In this document: positions 45,783-55,054 of the stretch, in pieces | Position numbering within the stretch: the stretch's first letter is position 1 | How the letters are laid out: each line of letters opens with the position of its first letter | Source: an uncultured Prevotella sp. | GTDB lineage: Bacteria > Bacteroidota > Bacteroidia > Bacteroidales > Bacteroidaceae | DNA length: 64,000 nt | Assembly: GCA_900317405.1 (NCBI GenBank) | Contig: ONGP01000007.1 | Span: 25,590-89,589 of the forward strand | Direction: 5' to 3' | Position numbers and translations under genes: made by a program | Notes under the pieces: model-generated | What the model saw: the letters and a program-made list of their open reading frames with translations, nothing else | Databases searched by the model: none | What the model was told of the DNA's origin: nothing

Positions 45783-48700
45783 TGAGTACGGTTCGAACTC
45801 CACAAAATAGGGTAAACGATAACGAAGACGTGAATCTGGACAAGACCAGAAGAGCGACAAGCTTCGAAATGATGCCGGAAACTCCTCTAGGTGATATAGA
45901 GGACCAGCCACTTGATGGTACTATCCGAGCACCAAAGATGCCTAACATGCCTAAGATCGATGTTATTCCATCGGCTAAGCCTAAGGATGTAGCATCTTCA
46001 TCTTCAGCAAAACCAAGGATTGATGTTATGCCGAAGATACAGGTGGTTTCAAAGATAGAGGTGGTAAAGAAACCTAAGGCACCAGCTGCAGAGCCGAAAA
46101 CTCCAGCAGAGCCTAAGGTAGAAGTGAAGCCTACTATTGACGTGGTGCCATCAGCAGAACCCAAAGTTGAGGCAAAGCCAACGATTGACGTTGTTCCTAA
46201 GGCAGAGCCTGCTCCAATAGTAGATGCTACTCCAAAGGTAGAGCCTAAGGTCGAGGTAAAACCAACAATCGACGTTGTACCATCTGCTGAACCAAAGATG
46301 GATGCTAAACCTCTGGATGGAACAGTAAGAGCTCCTGGCATTGATCAGCCTATTATGGCAGAGCCTGTAGGACCAATGTCAACCACGGCTCCATCTGCAC
46401 CTAAGGCTCCATCGCTCGATGGAACCATTCGTGGTGCTCAGATGCCAATGGACGTGCCTGCTCCGCAGCCAATTCCTTCGGCAGCACCATCACCATCAGC
46501 AGGTGGAACCACTCGTGGAGTTCAGCCTCAGGTTCAGCCACAGATTCGTCCTAATGTAAATATCTCGATCGTATCGTCGGCCAGCAGCACTCAGCGAGCC
46601 AATAAGCTCAAGCAGCAGCGTGCCGAGATAGATGATAGCATATTTGTGCTGCGTGGTCAGAACTATAAGCGCAAGCAGGTTCTTAGCGAGAATACGGGTG
46701 AGGCGCAGGTATTCCTGGTTGAAAAAGACAAGCAGGAATACGTGCTTAAGATTTACTATCCCAACTTCGACGTAAATCGCAAGATACTGCAGACGGTGCT
46801 TAACTTCGACTTCGAAATGGTGGTGAAGGTTTACGATTTCGGTAAGACCTACGTAGACGGAAAGCATCGCTACTACGAGTTGATGGAGTATCTGCATGGA
46901 GGCTCGATGGCCGAATATAAGCTTGACGGCGATATGGACAAGTTCCGCCGCATAGCCCTTCAGGCTGCAGCAGCTCTGGCTTACTGTCATCAGTGCCGCA
47001 TACTTCACAAGGATATCAAGCCAGGCAACTTCTTCTTCCGCGATAAAGAGCATACAGAGTTGGTTCTTGGCGACTTTGGTATCTCAAGTATGATTGAGGA
47101 CGATGGTAAGGCCCACAAAACCACACAGGCGCGTACTCCAATCTATGCCGCTCCTGAAATGTACTCTGACGTGATCGATGGAGTAGTGGAGATATCGCCT
47201 AAGGCCGATTTCTATTCGCTGGGTATCAGCTTGATGACTCTATGGCTGGGCGAATCGCCTATGAGTACCAACGAGCGTGTGATGATGCGCCAGAAGAACG
47301 AAGGTCGTATTCCGCACATGAATGAATTACCAGAGCGTATCAAGTTGCTGGTAATGGGTCTTACGGTAGTTAACCCGATAAACCGTTGGGGATACGATCA
47401 GGTAGAGCAATGGTTCCTGGGCGAGAGTCCTAAGGTCGACCTTTCGTCGCCATTCCTTAAGTACAAGAGCTTTATCGTTGACCCAGAGCGTAACCTCGTG
47501 GCTGATAATATCCATGAGCTTATCCCAATGCTGTTGACCAACGAGAGATTGTCTATCGGCTATCTTTATAACGGTCGAATAACCCAGTGGCTCGAGGCAT
47601 GCGGAAACAGCAAACTCAGCACCATCGTAAAGGACATCATCACAAAGAAATATCCTATCGACCAGAAGGCCGGACTCATGGCTTCGGTCTATGCTATGGA
47701 GCCTACTTATCCATACAAGGATCTGAGAGGAGGCCTTTGCGACGATATCCACAGCGTATGTATCTCGTTGCTGAGCGATCAGGACGAGTATGCTATGGCG
47801 CTTAATAACCCTAACGACAACTTCTATCTCTACATCGAGACACATACCAGTTGTGATGTAGACCGTCTGCGTTCTTACTTCCAAGGAATCGACAGAACCA
47901 GCAAGGATCAGGTTAGGGTAGCGATAATGAAGATAGTGCTCGAGGTGGATCCTGAGATACCGTTTATGACCAAGCATCCATCGTCGACTATCAATGAGAT
48001 TGTTAGTGCATTTAGTAACGCTGATATTACAGAAGACGAGTGGCACAGTCTGACTGACGGTCGCCTGCTGGCTTGGATGTATAGCCACGAAGACCCGATG
48101 GCTTGCGAGAGTCTGCGCATAATGCTTCACGGTCATGAGTACTCGTCGAATCTGGCATATAAGGTTCTATACAATCTCAACCGCGAATCGGCTTACGATC
48201 TGGCCAATGCCTTTACTCCTATGCAGGTAGGCGAGTTGCTTAATGAGCGACTGCACAAGGCACAGAATCTGAGCGACAAGGAGTTTGAGGAAGAGATGCG
48301 TGACTTCCTGGAGCTGGATGGCAGATTTGCTTACTATGCCCAGTTGCATGGATGGAATGAGATGTACACCGAGCATAATCGCTGTTTCGACTTCAAGAGC
48401 GAAGAAAACAAGGAACGTCTTGGTGCTTACGATGCCAAGACTGCAGTATATAGATTCTGCCGAATACTTGGCGTAACACCTACTTATATCATGCCCGATG
48501 GCATCGAGTATGCTGATGGTCGCAACCTGCAGATGGGTAAGAAGATTCAGCAGTTCCGCAACGAGATACGTAGCGGTTCGCTAGCCCAGTGGATGTCGGT
48601 ATTCTATCACGAAGATCCCAATGTAGACTTCAGTCAGGAGTACTCTTACGAGCACGCTATCGAAGACTGGCTGATGGCAATGGGTAAGATAGATCCGGCC

Positions 48701-49465
48701 CAGCGTTACTACAAGCGCTTTATCGATGCCCGCGACGAGACCATGAAGCGTGTAAAGCACGTTAAGGACAGTTGGCAGCGAGCTAAGGCCAAGGAGAATA
48801 TCTGGCGTATGGTGTTCTATGGCCTGAGTGGTGTATGGATAGTATTCGTGCTGATATTCGGAGTAACCAATCCTGAATACATCCTCAGTCATACATTTAT
48901 AAGTATAGGATTGCCGCTAGGAGGTATGACCGGAGTTATCGTAGCCACACGTTCGTTCTTCAAGGGCTACGACTTCCTGTTCTCATTCTTCTGGGGACTT
49001 GTTGGAGCGTTCACTTGCTTTATACCTATTATTATATTAAAGTATATAGGAGCATCTCATCCCACGCTGTTTAATATAGCCGTAATAGTGATTACCCTGA
49101 TCTACATGCTGGTATGTCACCTTACCGACTTCCGTGGAGACGAGAAAGCAGACAGCAGACTTATCTCAGAGGTTCTTGAGAACGACGTCAAGTCGAACCT
49201 GATAGAGCCGCTGTTCTATACCTTCAAGGCCAGGTCGTACAAGTTCAAAGGATCTAAGTTCGGCCTGCTAAACGACGTTACCGACCAGGTTCGCTCCATC
49301 AGTGGTGAGAGTGTGCTGCACTACGTGCTGTGGAGCCTGCTGATGCTGGTATTCGTGATTTCGTTTGTGGTGTTCAGTCCTAAGATGCTGAATATTGCCA
49401 ACCCCAACAGCCACATGAAGGAAGCCCCTGCTAACATTATTAAGAAAATAGATAGAGACGCATAA
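45782..49465 (+). CDS. Membrane Ser/Thr protein kinase with long repetitive N-terminal tail
   Basis: 1227 residues. Residues 1-255 are disordered and repetitive, with T-x-R-[A/G/T] at Thr3, 22, 47, 181, 215 and 243 and three PTIDVVPSAEP-type repeats (117-176). The kinase domain (about 295-565) has a degenerate glycine loop (ENTGEAQVF), Lys323 in YVLKIYY, HKDIKPGN (Asp411, Asn416), DFG at 431-433 and AAPEMY, so catalysis is expected. A long helical region of unknown type (about 570-1010) leads to four membrane helices (about 1030-1135) and a fifth near the C-terminus (LHYVLWSLLMLVFVISFVVF). The kinase part faces the cytoplasm. Overlaps the upstream gene by 1 bp; AAA gene follows after 6 bp. 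Confidence 0.88.
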   Translation: MSTVRTPQNRVNDNEDVNLDKTRRATSFEMMPETPLGDIEDQPLDGTIRAPKMPNMPKIDVIPSAKPKDVASSSSAKPRIDVMPKIQVVSKIEVVKKPKAPAAEPKTPAEPKVEVKPTIDVVPSAEPKVEAKPTIDVVPKAEPAPIVDATPKVEPKVEVKPTIDVVPSAEPKMDAKPLDGTVRAPGIDQPIMAEPVGPMSTTAPSAPKAPSLDGTIRGAQMPMDVPAPQPIPSAAPSPSAGGTTRGVQPQVQPQIRPNVNISIVSSASSTQRANKLKQQRAEIDDSIFVLRGQNYKRKQVLSENTGEAQVFLVEKDKQEYVLKIYYPNFDVNRKILQTVLNFDFEMVVKVYDFGKTYVDGKHRYYELMEYLHGGSMAEYKLDGDMDKFRRIALQAAAALAYCHQCRILHKDIKPGNFFFRDKEHTELVLGDFGISSMIEDDGKAHKTTQARTPIYAAPEMYSDVIDGVVEISPKADFYSLGISLMTLWLGESPMSTNERVMMRQKNEGRIPHMNELPERIKLLVMGLTVVNPINRWGYDQVEQWFLGESPKVDLSSPFLKYKSFIVDPERNLVADNIHELIPMLLTNERLSIGYLYNGRITQWLEACGNSKLSTIVKDIITKKYPIDQKAGLMASVYAMEPTYPYKDLRGGLCDDIHSVCISLLSDQDEYAMALNNPNDNFYLYIETHTSCDVDRLRSYFQGIDRTSKDQVRVAIMKIVLEVDPEIPFMTKHPSSTINEIVSAFSNADITEDEWHSLTDGRLLAWMYSHEDPMACESLRIMLHGHEYSSNLAYKVLYNLNRESAYDLANAFTPMQVGELLNERLHKAQNLSDKEFEEEMRDFLELDGRFAYYAQLHGWNEMYTEHNRCFDFKSEENKERLGAYDAKTAVYRFCRILGVTPTYIMPDGIEYADGRNLQMGKKIQQFRNEIRSGSLAQWMSVFYHEDPNVDFSQEYSYEHAIEDWLMAMGKIDPAQRYYKRFIDARDETMKRVKHVKDSWQRAKAKENIWRMVFYGLSGVWIVFVLIFGVTNPEYILSHTFISIGLPLGGMTGVIVATRSFFKGYDFLFSFFWGLVGAFTCFIPIIILKYIGASHPTLFNIAVIVITLIYMLVCHLTDFRGDEKADSRLISEVLENDVKSNLIEPLFYTFKARSYKFKGSKFGLLNDVTDQVRSISGESVLHYVLWSLLMLVFVISFVVFSPKMLNIANPNSHMKEAPANIIKKIDRDA

Positions 49466-49471
49466 TATAAA

Positions 49472-52400
49472 ATGGTTTGTCAGAATTGTCATAAAGAAAA
49501 CAGAAGCATAGCAAAGTTCTGCAAGTGGTGCGGTCAGCCACTTGCAAGTACCGACTTGCTTGATAAGCTGATAGGACTTGACGACGTTAAGAGTCAGCTT
49601 AAAAACATAGTCGATACATATACGTTTCTGCGCTCTCGCAAGGATATCTCTAACGCCCGCATTTCGCTTAACACCATTGTGATAGGTGAGACTGGAACTG
49701 GTAAGACTGCTCTGGCCGAGATACTGCGTGACTACTTCTATCAGCATAAGATCATCGAGAAACCCAAGCTGACGATGGTAGACGCGGTAGATTACCAGCG
49801 ATTTGTGGACAAGTGGGATGAAAACGTAAAGAAGGCTCAGAACGGTATATTGTTCTTCGACAATGTGCAGAAGCTTCTTCCAGATAAGTATTCTAACCAG
49901 GTGAACCCGCTCGACAAACTGTTTGTCGAGATGGACAAGTGGGAGGATAACCCGATAGTAATCATTTCGGGACTGAACAAGGGACTTGAAGACTTCCTTG
50001 AGAGCAACCCTGCTGTGGCCAACCGTTTCAAGTATACCTTCCGCATGACCACTCCTGGATATCAGGAGCTCACTCAGATATGTAAGCTAAATCTGCGACT
50101 TAAGTACGGTATTACCGAGTTCTCGCCCGAGGCTGACAACCAGCTTACCCGATTCTTCAAGTATCAGGTCAAGATTAAGGACGAAACATTTGGTAACGGC
50201 CACTTGGCCAATAAGACCGCCGAGGATATCTTTACCCAGTATATCAGTCGTGGTGCAAGTGCCACTAGGGTTGAGATAGGCGACATCAAGGGTTACGTGC
50301 CTGAGGAGCGCTCTATGGAGGATATCCTTAAGGATCTCGATACCTACATCGGAATGGATGAGGTTAAGGCCGCAGTTAAGGAGATGGCTTACTCTGTGCA
50401 GAATGCCATGCAGCGTGCAGAGCGTGGACTTGGCGAACAGGAGAAGATGTCGATGCACATCATCCTTACAGGTAATCCTGGTACAGGTAAGACCACTATC
50501 GCACGTAAACTCGGTGAGATTCTTGCAGCTATCGGATATCTCGACAGCGGACATGTGGTCGAGGTAGACCGCGCCAAGATGGTGAGTCAGTATCAGGGCG
50601 AAACACCTAAGGTGGTAGATGCCCTATGCGATAAGGCCAAGGGCGGAATCCTGTTTGTGGATGAGGCTTATACCTTGGCTCCAGTCAGTGCTTCGGGCGA
50701 TCGTGACGCCCAGGGAGCACAGGCTCTTGAGAAGTTGATGAAGCGTATGGAGGACGATCGCGGACAGTTCATCGTGATTGCCGCTGGTTATCGTACCGAG
50801 ATGGAGAACCTGTTCCGCGTGAACCCAGGTTTCCGCAGCCGATTCAACTACTTCCTCGATATCAAGGACTACTCGCCTGCAGAGCTCTATCAGATTATGC
50901 AGGTATTCGCCAAGCAGAAGAAGTATATCTTCTCGCCCGATGCGGAGGTTCTTACACAGAAGATGATCAAGGAGATGTACGACTCGCGCGACAAGGACTT
51001 TGCCAACGGTCGCACCATGCGTACACTCTTCGACCAGATATGCAAGAAGCAGGCTCAGCGCCTGCAGGGCTTGAACATCTCGGCAATGAGCAACGAGGAG
51101 CTGATGACTATCCATCAGGAGGATATTCCATACGATGCTCCACAGACCGTAAGCGCCGACGATTGTCTGAAGAAACTCGACGGACTTGTGGGACTGTCGG
51201 GCGTCAAGAAGGAGATTGCAAACCTCACCGCATTCCTCAACCTGCAGATTGCACGTGGCGAAACCAATACGTTCCAAGGCAAGCACTATGTGTTTACAGG
51301 TAACCCAGGAACAGGTAAGACCACCGTTGCCCGCATCATGGCCGATATCTTCAAGACTCTCGGCGTAGTAGCAAGAGGACAATTGGTAGAGGCCGATCGC
51401 TCTAAACTCGTTGCAGGATTCTCTGGTCAGACAGCCATCAAGACTAATCAGTTGGTAGATCAGGCTATGGGCGGCGTGCTGTTCATCGACGAGGCCTATA
51501 CGCTTAAGTCGAGCGATGGCGACACCTTTGGTGCTGAGGCTATCGACACACTGCTGAAACGTCTGGAAGACGATCGCGGAAAGTTCATCTGTATAGTGGC
51601 TGGTTACACAGACCAGATGCACGACTTTATCGATACCAACCCAGGATTGAAGAGCCGCTTCACACAGACTATCCACTTCGACGACTATACTCCTGACGAG
51701 TTGACCGAAATCTTCCTGAAGCTTGCTGCTGGCAAGAACTTCACTATCGACGAGGATACCAAGGCTGCTATCCATCGTCTGTTCGAGCAGCTCTATCTGC
51801 GTCGCGACAAGAACTTCGGAAATGCTCGTGAGGCACGTCGCATATTCAACGAATCGGTAGAGCGCCAGAGTCAGCGTCTCATCAAGCAGATGACAACTCC
51901 AGGATTCCAGGAGAGCGACATGTTCGCCCTCACCAAGGAAGACCTGCCGATGTCGCAGAGCGAGGCAGCACGTCCACTCGATGTGGTACTCAACGAGCTC
52001 GAAGAGTTCATCGGTATGCGCAGTGTCAAGGATTCTATCCGTCGACTTGCTGTACAGAGCATGTTCATGAAGCAGCGTGCAGCTATGGGCGCTGGTAATG
52101 TTCAGCAGATGGCTATGAACTTCATCCTTACTGGTAACCCAGGTACAGGTAAGACCTCTATCGCCCGCAAGATGGGTGAGATACTCCAGGCTATGGACAT
52201 TCTCCCGACATCGCGTGTGATCGAAGCCAGCCGAGCCACACTTGTAGGTAAGTACATGGGCGAGACGCCTAAGATCGTCAACAATATGTGTGATAAGGCT
52301 ATGGGCGGAATACTCTTTATCGACGAGGCCTACACGCTGAGCGATGGAGGCGATATGTATGGTAAGGAGGCCATCGATACCCTGATGAAACGTATGGAGG

Positions 52401-52777
52401 ACGATCGAGGCAAGTTTGTAGTGATAGCAGCAGGTTATAAGGACAAGATGGAGGAATTCCTGATGATGAATGCCGGACTTGCCAGCCGCTTCACCCATAA
52501 GTTGCATATCGACGACTACGATCCAGATGAGCTGCTGGCTATCTACAAGCATATGGCTCAGAAGGAGCAGTACCAGCTGTCGCCCGAGTCAGAGCTCAAG
52601 GCCCTCGACAAGATCTACAAGATGGTACTTGCCAAGAGCGATTCTTGGGGCAATGCCCGCGAGATGCGCAACCTGCTCGATTCTACTATCCAGAAGCTGT
52701 CGCAGCGTGTATCCATGCTGCCACCCGATCAGGTTACGAAGGAAACATATCAGATTATACTACCAGAAGATATATAA
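49472..52777 (+). CDS. Four-module CbbX/SpoVK-like AAA ATPase with N-terminal zinc ribbon
   Basis: 1101 residues. A zinc ribbon (Cys3, 6, 17, 20) begins the protein. Four AAA modules follow, with Walker A at about residues 71 (GETGTGKT), 333, 609 and 887 (each GNPGTGKT). The last three have Walker B ILFVDEAYTL or LFIDEAYTL and arginine-finger-like RFxxxF/RFTHKL, as in CbbX, SpoVK and EccA. The first module has ILFFDNVQKLL, with Asn in place of the catalytic Glu, and probably does not hydrolyse ATP. CbbX-type proteins remodel folded partners. No closer function known. Six bp on either side to its neighbours. Confidence 0.92.
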   Translation: MVCQNCHKENRSIAKFCKWCGQPLASTDLLDKLIGLDDVKSQLKNIVDTYTFLRSRKDISNARISLNTIVIGETGTGKTALAEILRDYFYQHKIIEKPKLTMVDAVDYQRFVDKWDENVKKAQNGILFFDNVQKLLPDKYSNQVNPLDKLFVEMDKWEDNPIVIISGLNKGLEDFLESNPAVANRFKYTFRMTTPGYQELTQICKLNLRLKYGITEFSPEADNQLTRFFKYQVKIKDETFGNGHLANKTAEDIFTQYISRGASATRVEIGDIKGYVPEERSMEDILKDLDTYIGMDEVKAAVKEMAYSVQNAMQRAERGLGEQEKMSMHIILTGNPGTGKTTIARKLGEILAAIGYLDSGHVVEVDRAKMVSQYQGETPKVVDALCDKAKGGILFVDEAYTLAPVSASGDRDAQGAQALEKLMKRMEDDRGQFIVIAAGYRTEMENLFRVNPGFRSRFNYFLDIKDYSPAELYQIMQVFAKQKKYIFSPDAEVLTQKMIKEMYDSRDKDFANGRTMRTLFDQICKKQAQRLQGLNISAMSNEELMTIHQEDIPYDAPQTVSADDCLKKLDGLVGLSGVKKEIANLTAFLNLQIARGETNTFQGKHYVFTGNPGTGKTTVARIMADIFKTLGVVARGQLVEADRSKLVAGFSGQTAIKTNQLVDQAMGGVLFIDEAYTLKSSDGDTFGAEAIDTLLKRLEDDRGKFICIVAGYTDQMHDFIDTNPGLKSRFTQTIHFDDYTPDELTEIFLKLAAGKNFTIDEDTKAAIHRLFEQLYLRRDKNFGNAREARRIFNESVERQSQRLIKQMTTPGFQESDMFALTKEDLPMSQSEAARPLDVVLNELEEFIGMRSVKDSIRRLAVQSMFMKQRAAMGAGNVQQMAMNFILTGNPGTGKTSIARKMGEILQAMDILPTSRVIEASRATLVGKYMGETPKIVNNMCDKAMGGILFIDEAYTLSDGGDMYGKEAIDTLMKRMEDDRGKFVVIAAGYKDKMEEFLMMNAGLASRFTHKLHIDDYDPDELLAIYKHMAQKEQYQLSPESELKALDKIYKMVLAKSDSWGNAREMRNLLDSTIQKLSQRVSMLPPDQVTKETYQIILPEDI

Positions 52778-52783
52778 AGAAAT

Positions 52784-53356
52784 ATGATAATTTGTCCAGC
52801 TTGTAAAGAACAGATAGAAGACGATTCCCATTACTGCGACCAGTGTGGACAGGAGTTGTTGTTCTGTAAGCAGTGCGGTCATGTGGGACTCGGACGTCGT
52901 TGCACCCGTTGCGGCGGCTTGATGGTTTCGCGTCATGGTGCTGCTGTCGAAAAGCAGAAGCAGCAAGAGGTGAGCGTTGCTGTCAGCAGCGTATCAACCG
53001 GCATGTCAGTGGGACCAAGCATATCTATTTCTCAGGCAGCTCCTTCGCGTGGAGGACTCCCTGTGCTGACGTTAGCTAATGATAGCCTCAATATACGAAT
53101 TGTAGCGATGAACGGTGCGATTATCGGACGCCGCAAGGGCCCGTACATCCAGTTCTTCGAGCAGCATTCTTATGTTTCGGGTGTTCATGCTCAGCTAAAG
53201 TACAAATCCGATTCGGGTTGGTGTGTTATCGACAAGCACTCGTCGAATGGTACGCGTGTAAATCAGCGCCCCATCCAGCCCGATGTTGAAATGACGTTGA
53301 ACAATGGTGATATACTCACTATTGCCAACATTAATTTACAGGTGATAATAAGATAA
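52784..53356 (+). CDS. Zinc-ribbon FHA-domain protein
   Basis: 190 residues. Two zinc ribbons at the N-terminus (Cys4/7 with 18/21, and 28/31 with 40/43), a short Ser/Val-rich linker (about 55-95) and an FHA domain (about 98-190). The phosphothreonine pocket is present: GAIIGRRKG, SYVSGVHAQL (Ser and His) and SSNGTRVN (Asn-Gly). FHA domains read phosphothreonine, so this is the natural reader for the kinase encoded in the same operon. No membrane segment. PP2C gene follows after 10 bp. Confidence 0.93.
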   Translation: MIICPACKEQIEDDSHYCDQCGQELLFCKQCGHVGLGRRCTRCGGLMVSRHGAAVEKQKQQEVSVAVSSVSTGMSVGPSISISQAAPSRGGLPVLTLANDSLNIRIVAMNGAIIGRRKGPYIQFFEQHSYVSGVHAQLKYKSDSGWCVIDKHSSNGTRVNQRPIQPDVEMTLNNGDILTIANINLQVIIR

Positions 53357-53366
53357 AAAATATAAT

Positions 53367-54110
53367 ATGTTTACAATACACATGACAGCAGCCAGTAAGA
53401 TTGGTTGCGTTCGTAGTCAGAACGAAGACATGGTACTGGTGGGCAATCATTTCGTGCGTAATGATGGCTTCGATACACGTGTTTCGTTGACTAATAACGA
53501 CCGTTATATCGTAGCCGTAGCCGATGGTATGGGAGGTCATAATCGTGGTGATGTGGCCAGCAGCGATGCTTTGCACAATCTGCAGTTCTTCTATCACGAT
53601 CTGCCCACGGGATTAACTCCCAGTGCCATCAACGAGATGCTGGTAGGTTGGCTTGATTCCATCAACAATATCATCGCATCTAAGGGCCGTTCTGACGAGC
53701 AGTATAAGGGTATGGGTACCACACTTGTGGGCTTGGCCTTCTACGAGGGTGAGTTCTACTCGCTCAACTGTGGTGACAGTCGTCTGTACCGTTTCCGCGA
53801 CGGCGAGCTCACACAGCTCACGTCCGACCACTCGCTCAGCAATATGCTAGGTTCGTCGCAGCACTCCAACATCATCACCAACTGTATTGGTGGCGGATGT
53901 TCTTCATCGTTTATGGATATCGTGATGATTACCCAGGATGTTAAGGAAGGCGATGTATATTTGCTGTGCACAGACGGTCTTACCGATATGCTGCCCGATC
54001 ACGCTATTACCACACTGCTCGAAAAAGGTTCCGACGCCAACGCACTCTGCGATGCAGCAGTAGCAGCCGGAGGACTTGACAACGTGTCGTGTTGTGTGTT
54101 GCAATTCTAA
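53367..54110 (+). CDS. PP2C-family Ser/Thr protein phosphatase
   Basis: 247 residues, a stand-alone PPM/PP2C domain of the Stp/PstP kind. Metal-binding and conserved sites are all present: RSQNEDMVLVG (Glu-Asp), VADGMGGHNRGD, GMGTTLVG, LNCGDSRLYR, LLCTDGLTDML and the closing DNVSC. It should remove phosphate from proteins phosphorylated by the kinase upstream, resetting the system. Cytoplasmic. It ends the five-gene core; metA follows after 21 bp. Confidence 0.96.
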   Translation: MFTIHMTAASKIGCVRSQNEDMVLVGNHFVRNDGFDTRVSLTNNDRYIVAVADGMGGHNRGDVASSDALHNLQFFYHDLPTGLTPSAINEMLVGWLDSINNIIASKGRSDEQYKGMGTTLVGLAFYEGEFYSLNCGDSRLYRFRDGELTQLTSDHSLSNMLGSSQHSNIITNCIGGGCSSSFMDIVMITQDVKEGDVYLLCTDGLTDMLPDHAITTLLEKGSDANALCDAAVAAGGLDNVSCCVLQF

Positions 54111-54131
54111 AAGTATAGGAAGAAACAGAAA

Positions 54132-55049
54132 ATGCCACTAAGATTACCAGACAGATTGCCCGCAATTGATATTCTCAAAAACGAGAATATTTTTGTGATG
54201 GATAACTCGCGGGCCACAACTCAGGATATACGTCCGCTTAAGATAGTGATTCTCAACCTGATGCCTCTGAAGATAACTACAGAGACCGATTTGGTGCGAT
54301 TGCTGTCGAACACTCCATTGCAGATGGAGATAAGCTTCATGAAACTTAAGAGTCATACACCCAAGAATACCCCGATCGAACATATGATGATGTTCTATCG
54401 CGACTTCGAGTCGATGCGTAACGAGAAGTTCGACGGAATGATCATTACCGGAGCTCCTGTAGAGACGATGGAGTTCGAGGACGTTACCTATTGGGATGAG
54501 ATTACCGATATCTTCGATTGGGCCAAGACTCACGTCACCAGTACTTTATTTATATGTTGGGCTGCTCAGGCCGGATTGTATTACCATTACGGAGTGCCCA
54601 AATACCCGTTGGAGAAGAAGATGTTCGGCATCTTCCCACAGACATCACTCGACAACCGTCTGCCCATCTTCCGTGGGTTCGACGATGTGTTTATGATGCC
54701 TCACAGCCGTCATACCGAGGTTCATCGCGAGGATATACTTGCTAATCCCGAACTTACGCTGCTGGCCGAATCGCCCGAGAGTGGTGTAAGCATGGTGATG
54801 GCTCGTGGTGGTCGTGAGTTCTTTATTACAGGTCATCTGGAGTACGCGCCAAACACACTCGACAATGAGTATAAGCGCGATCGCGGTATTCGCGACGATG
54901 TAGATATGCCAAAGAACTACTATCGTGATGACAATCCCGATAATGAGCCTCTGGTCACCTGGCGTGCTCACGCCAATCTGCTGTATTCTAACTGGATAAA
55001 CTACTACGTTTATCAGGAGACTCCGTATAATATCGACGAAATCAAGTAA
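54132..55049 (+). CDS. metA: Homoserine O-acyltransferase MetA, predicted to use acetyl-CoA
   Basis: 305 residues. It activates homoserine as the first committed step of methionine synthesis. The glutaminase-like fold has the catalytic Cys142 (LFICWAAQ), His in MPHSRHTEVHRED and Glu in ITGHLEYAPNTL. Residue 111 is Glu (GAPVETMEF); in studied MetA enzymes Glu at this position goes with acetyl-CoA and Gly with succinyl-CoA, so acetylation is predicted. It follows the PP2C gene by 21 bp with no promoter seen and no room for a SAM riboswitch, so expression may be tied to the kinase operon. Confidence 0.95.
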   Translation: MPLRLPDRLPAIDILKNENIFVMDNSRATTQDIRPLKIVILNLMPLKITTETDLVRLLSNTPLQMEISFMKLKSHTPKNTPIEHMMMFYRDFESMRNEKFDGMIITGAPVETMEFEDVTYWDEITDIFDWAKTHVTSTLFICWAAQAGLYYHYGVPKYPLEKKMFGIFPQTSLDNRLPIFRGFDDVFMMPHSRHTEVHREDILANPELTLLAESPESGVSMVMARGGREFFITGHLEYAPNTLDNEYKRDRGIRDDVDMPKNYYRDDNPDNEPLVTWRAHANLLYSNWINYYVYQETPYNIDEIK

Positions 55050-55054
55050 GCCTA

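Noticed and set aside
46130-46309. Regularly spaced repeats that could suggest CRISPR
   Set aside because: They are in-frame coding repeats (PTIDVVPSAEP type) in the kinase tail, with no spacers or cas genes.
50624-52552. 642-codon open frame on the reverse strand inside the AAA gene
   Set aside because: It is a shadow of the repetitive AAA coding frame; no plausible protein motifs.
44853-54110. Type VI or type VII secretion locus
   Set aside because: Kinase, FHA, PP2C and AAA resemble regulators of those systems, but no sheath, tube, baseplate, EssC or WXG100 gene is present.
54111-54131. SAM riboswitch before metA
   Set aside because: Only 21 bp separate metA from the PP2C gene.
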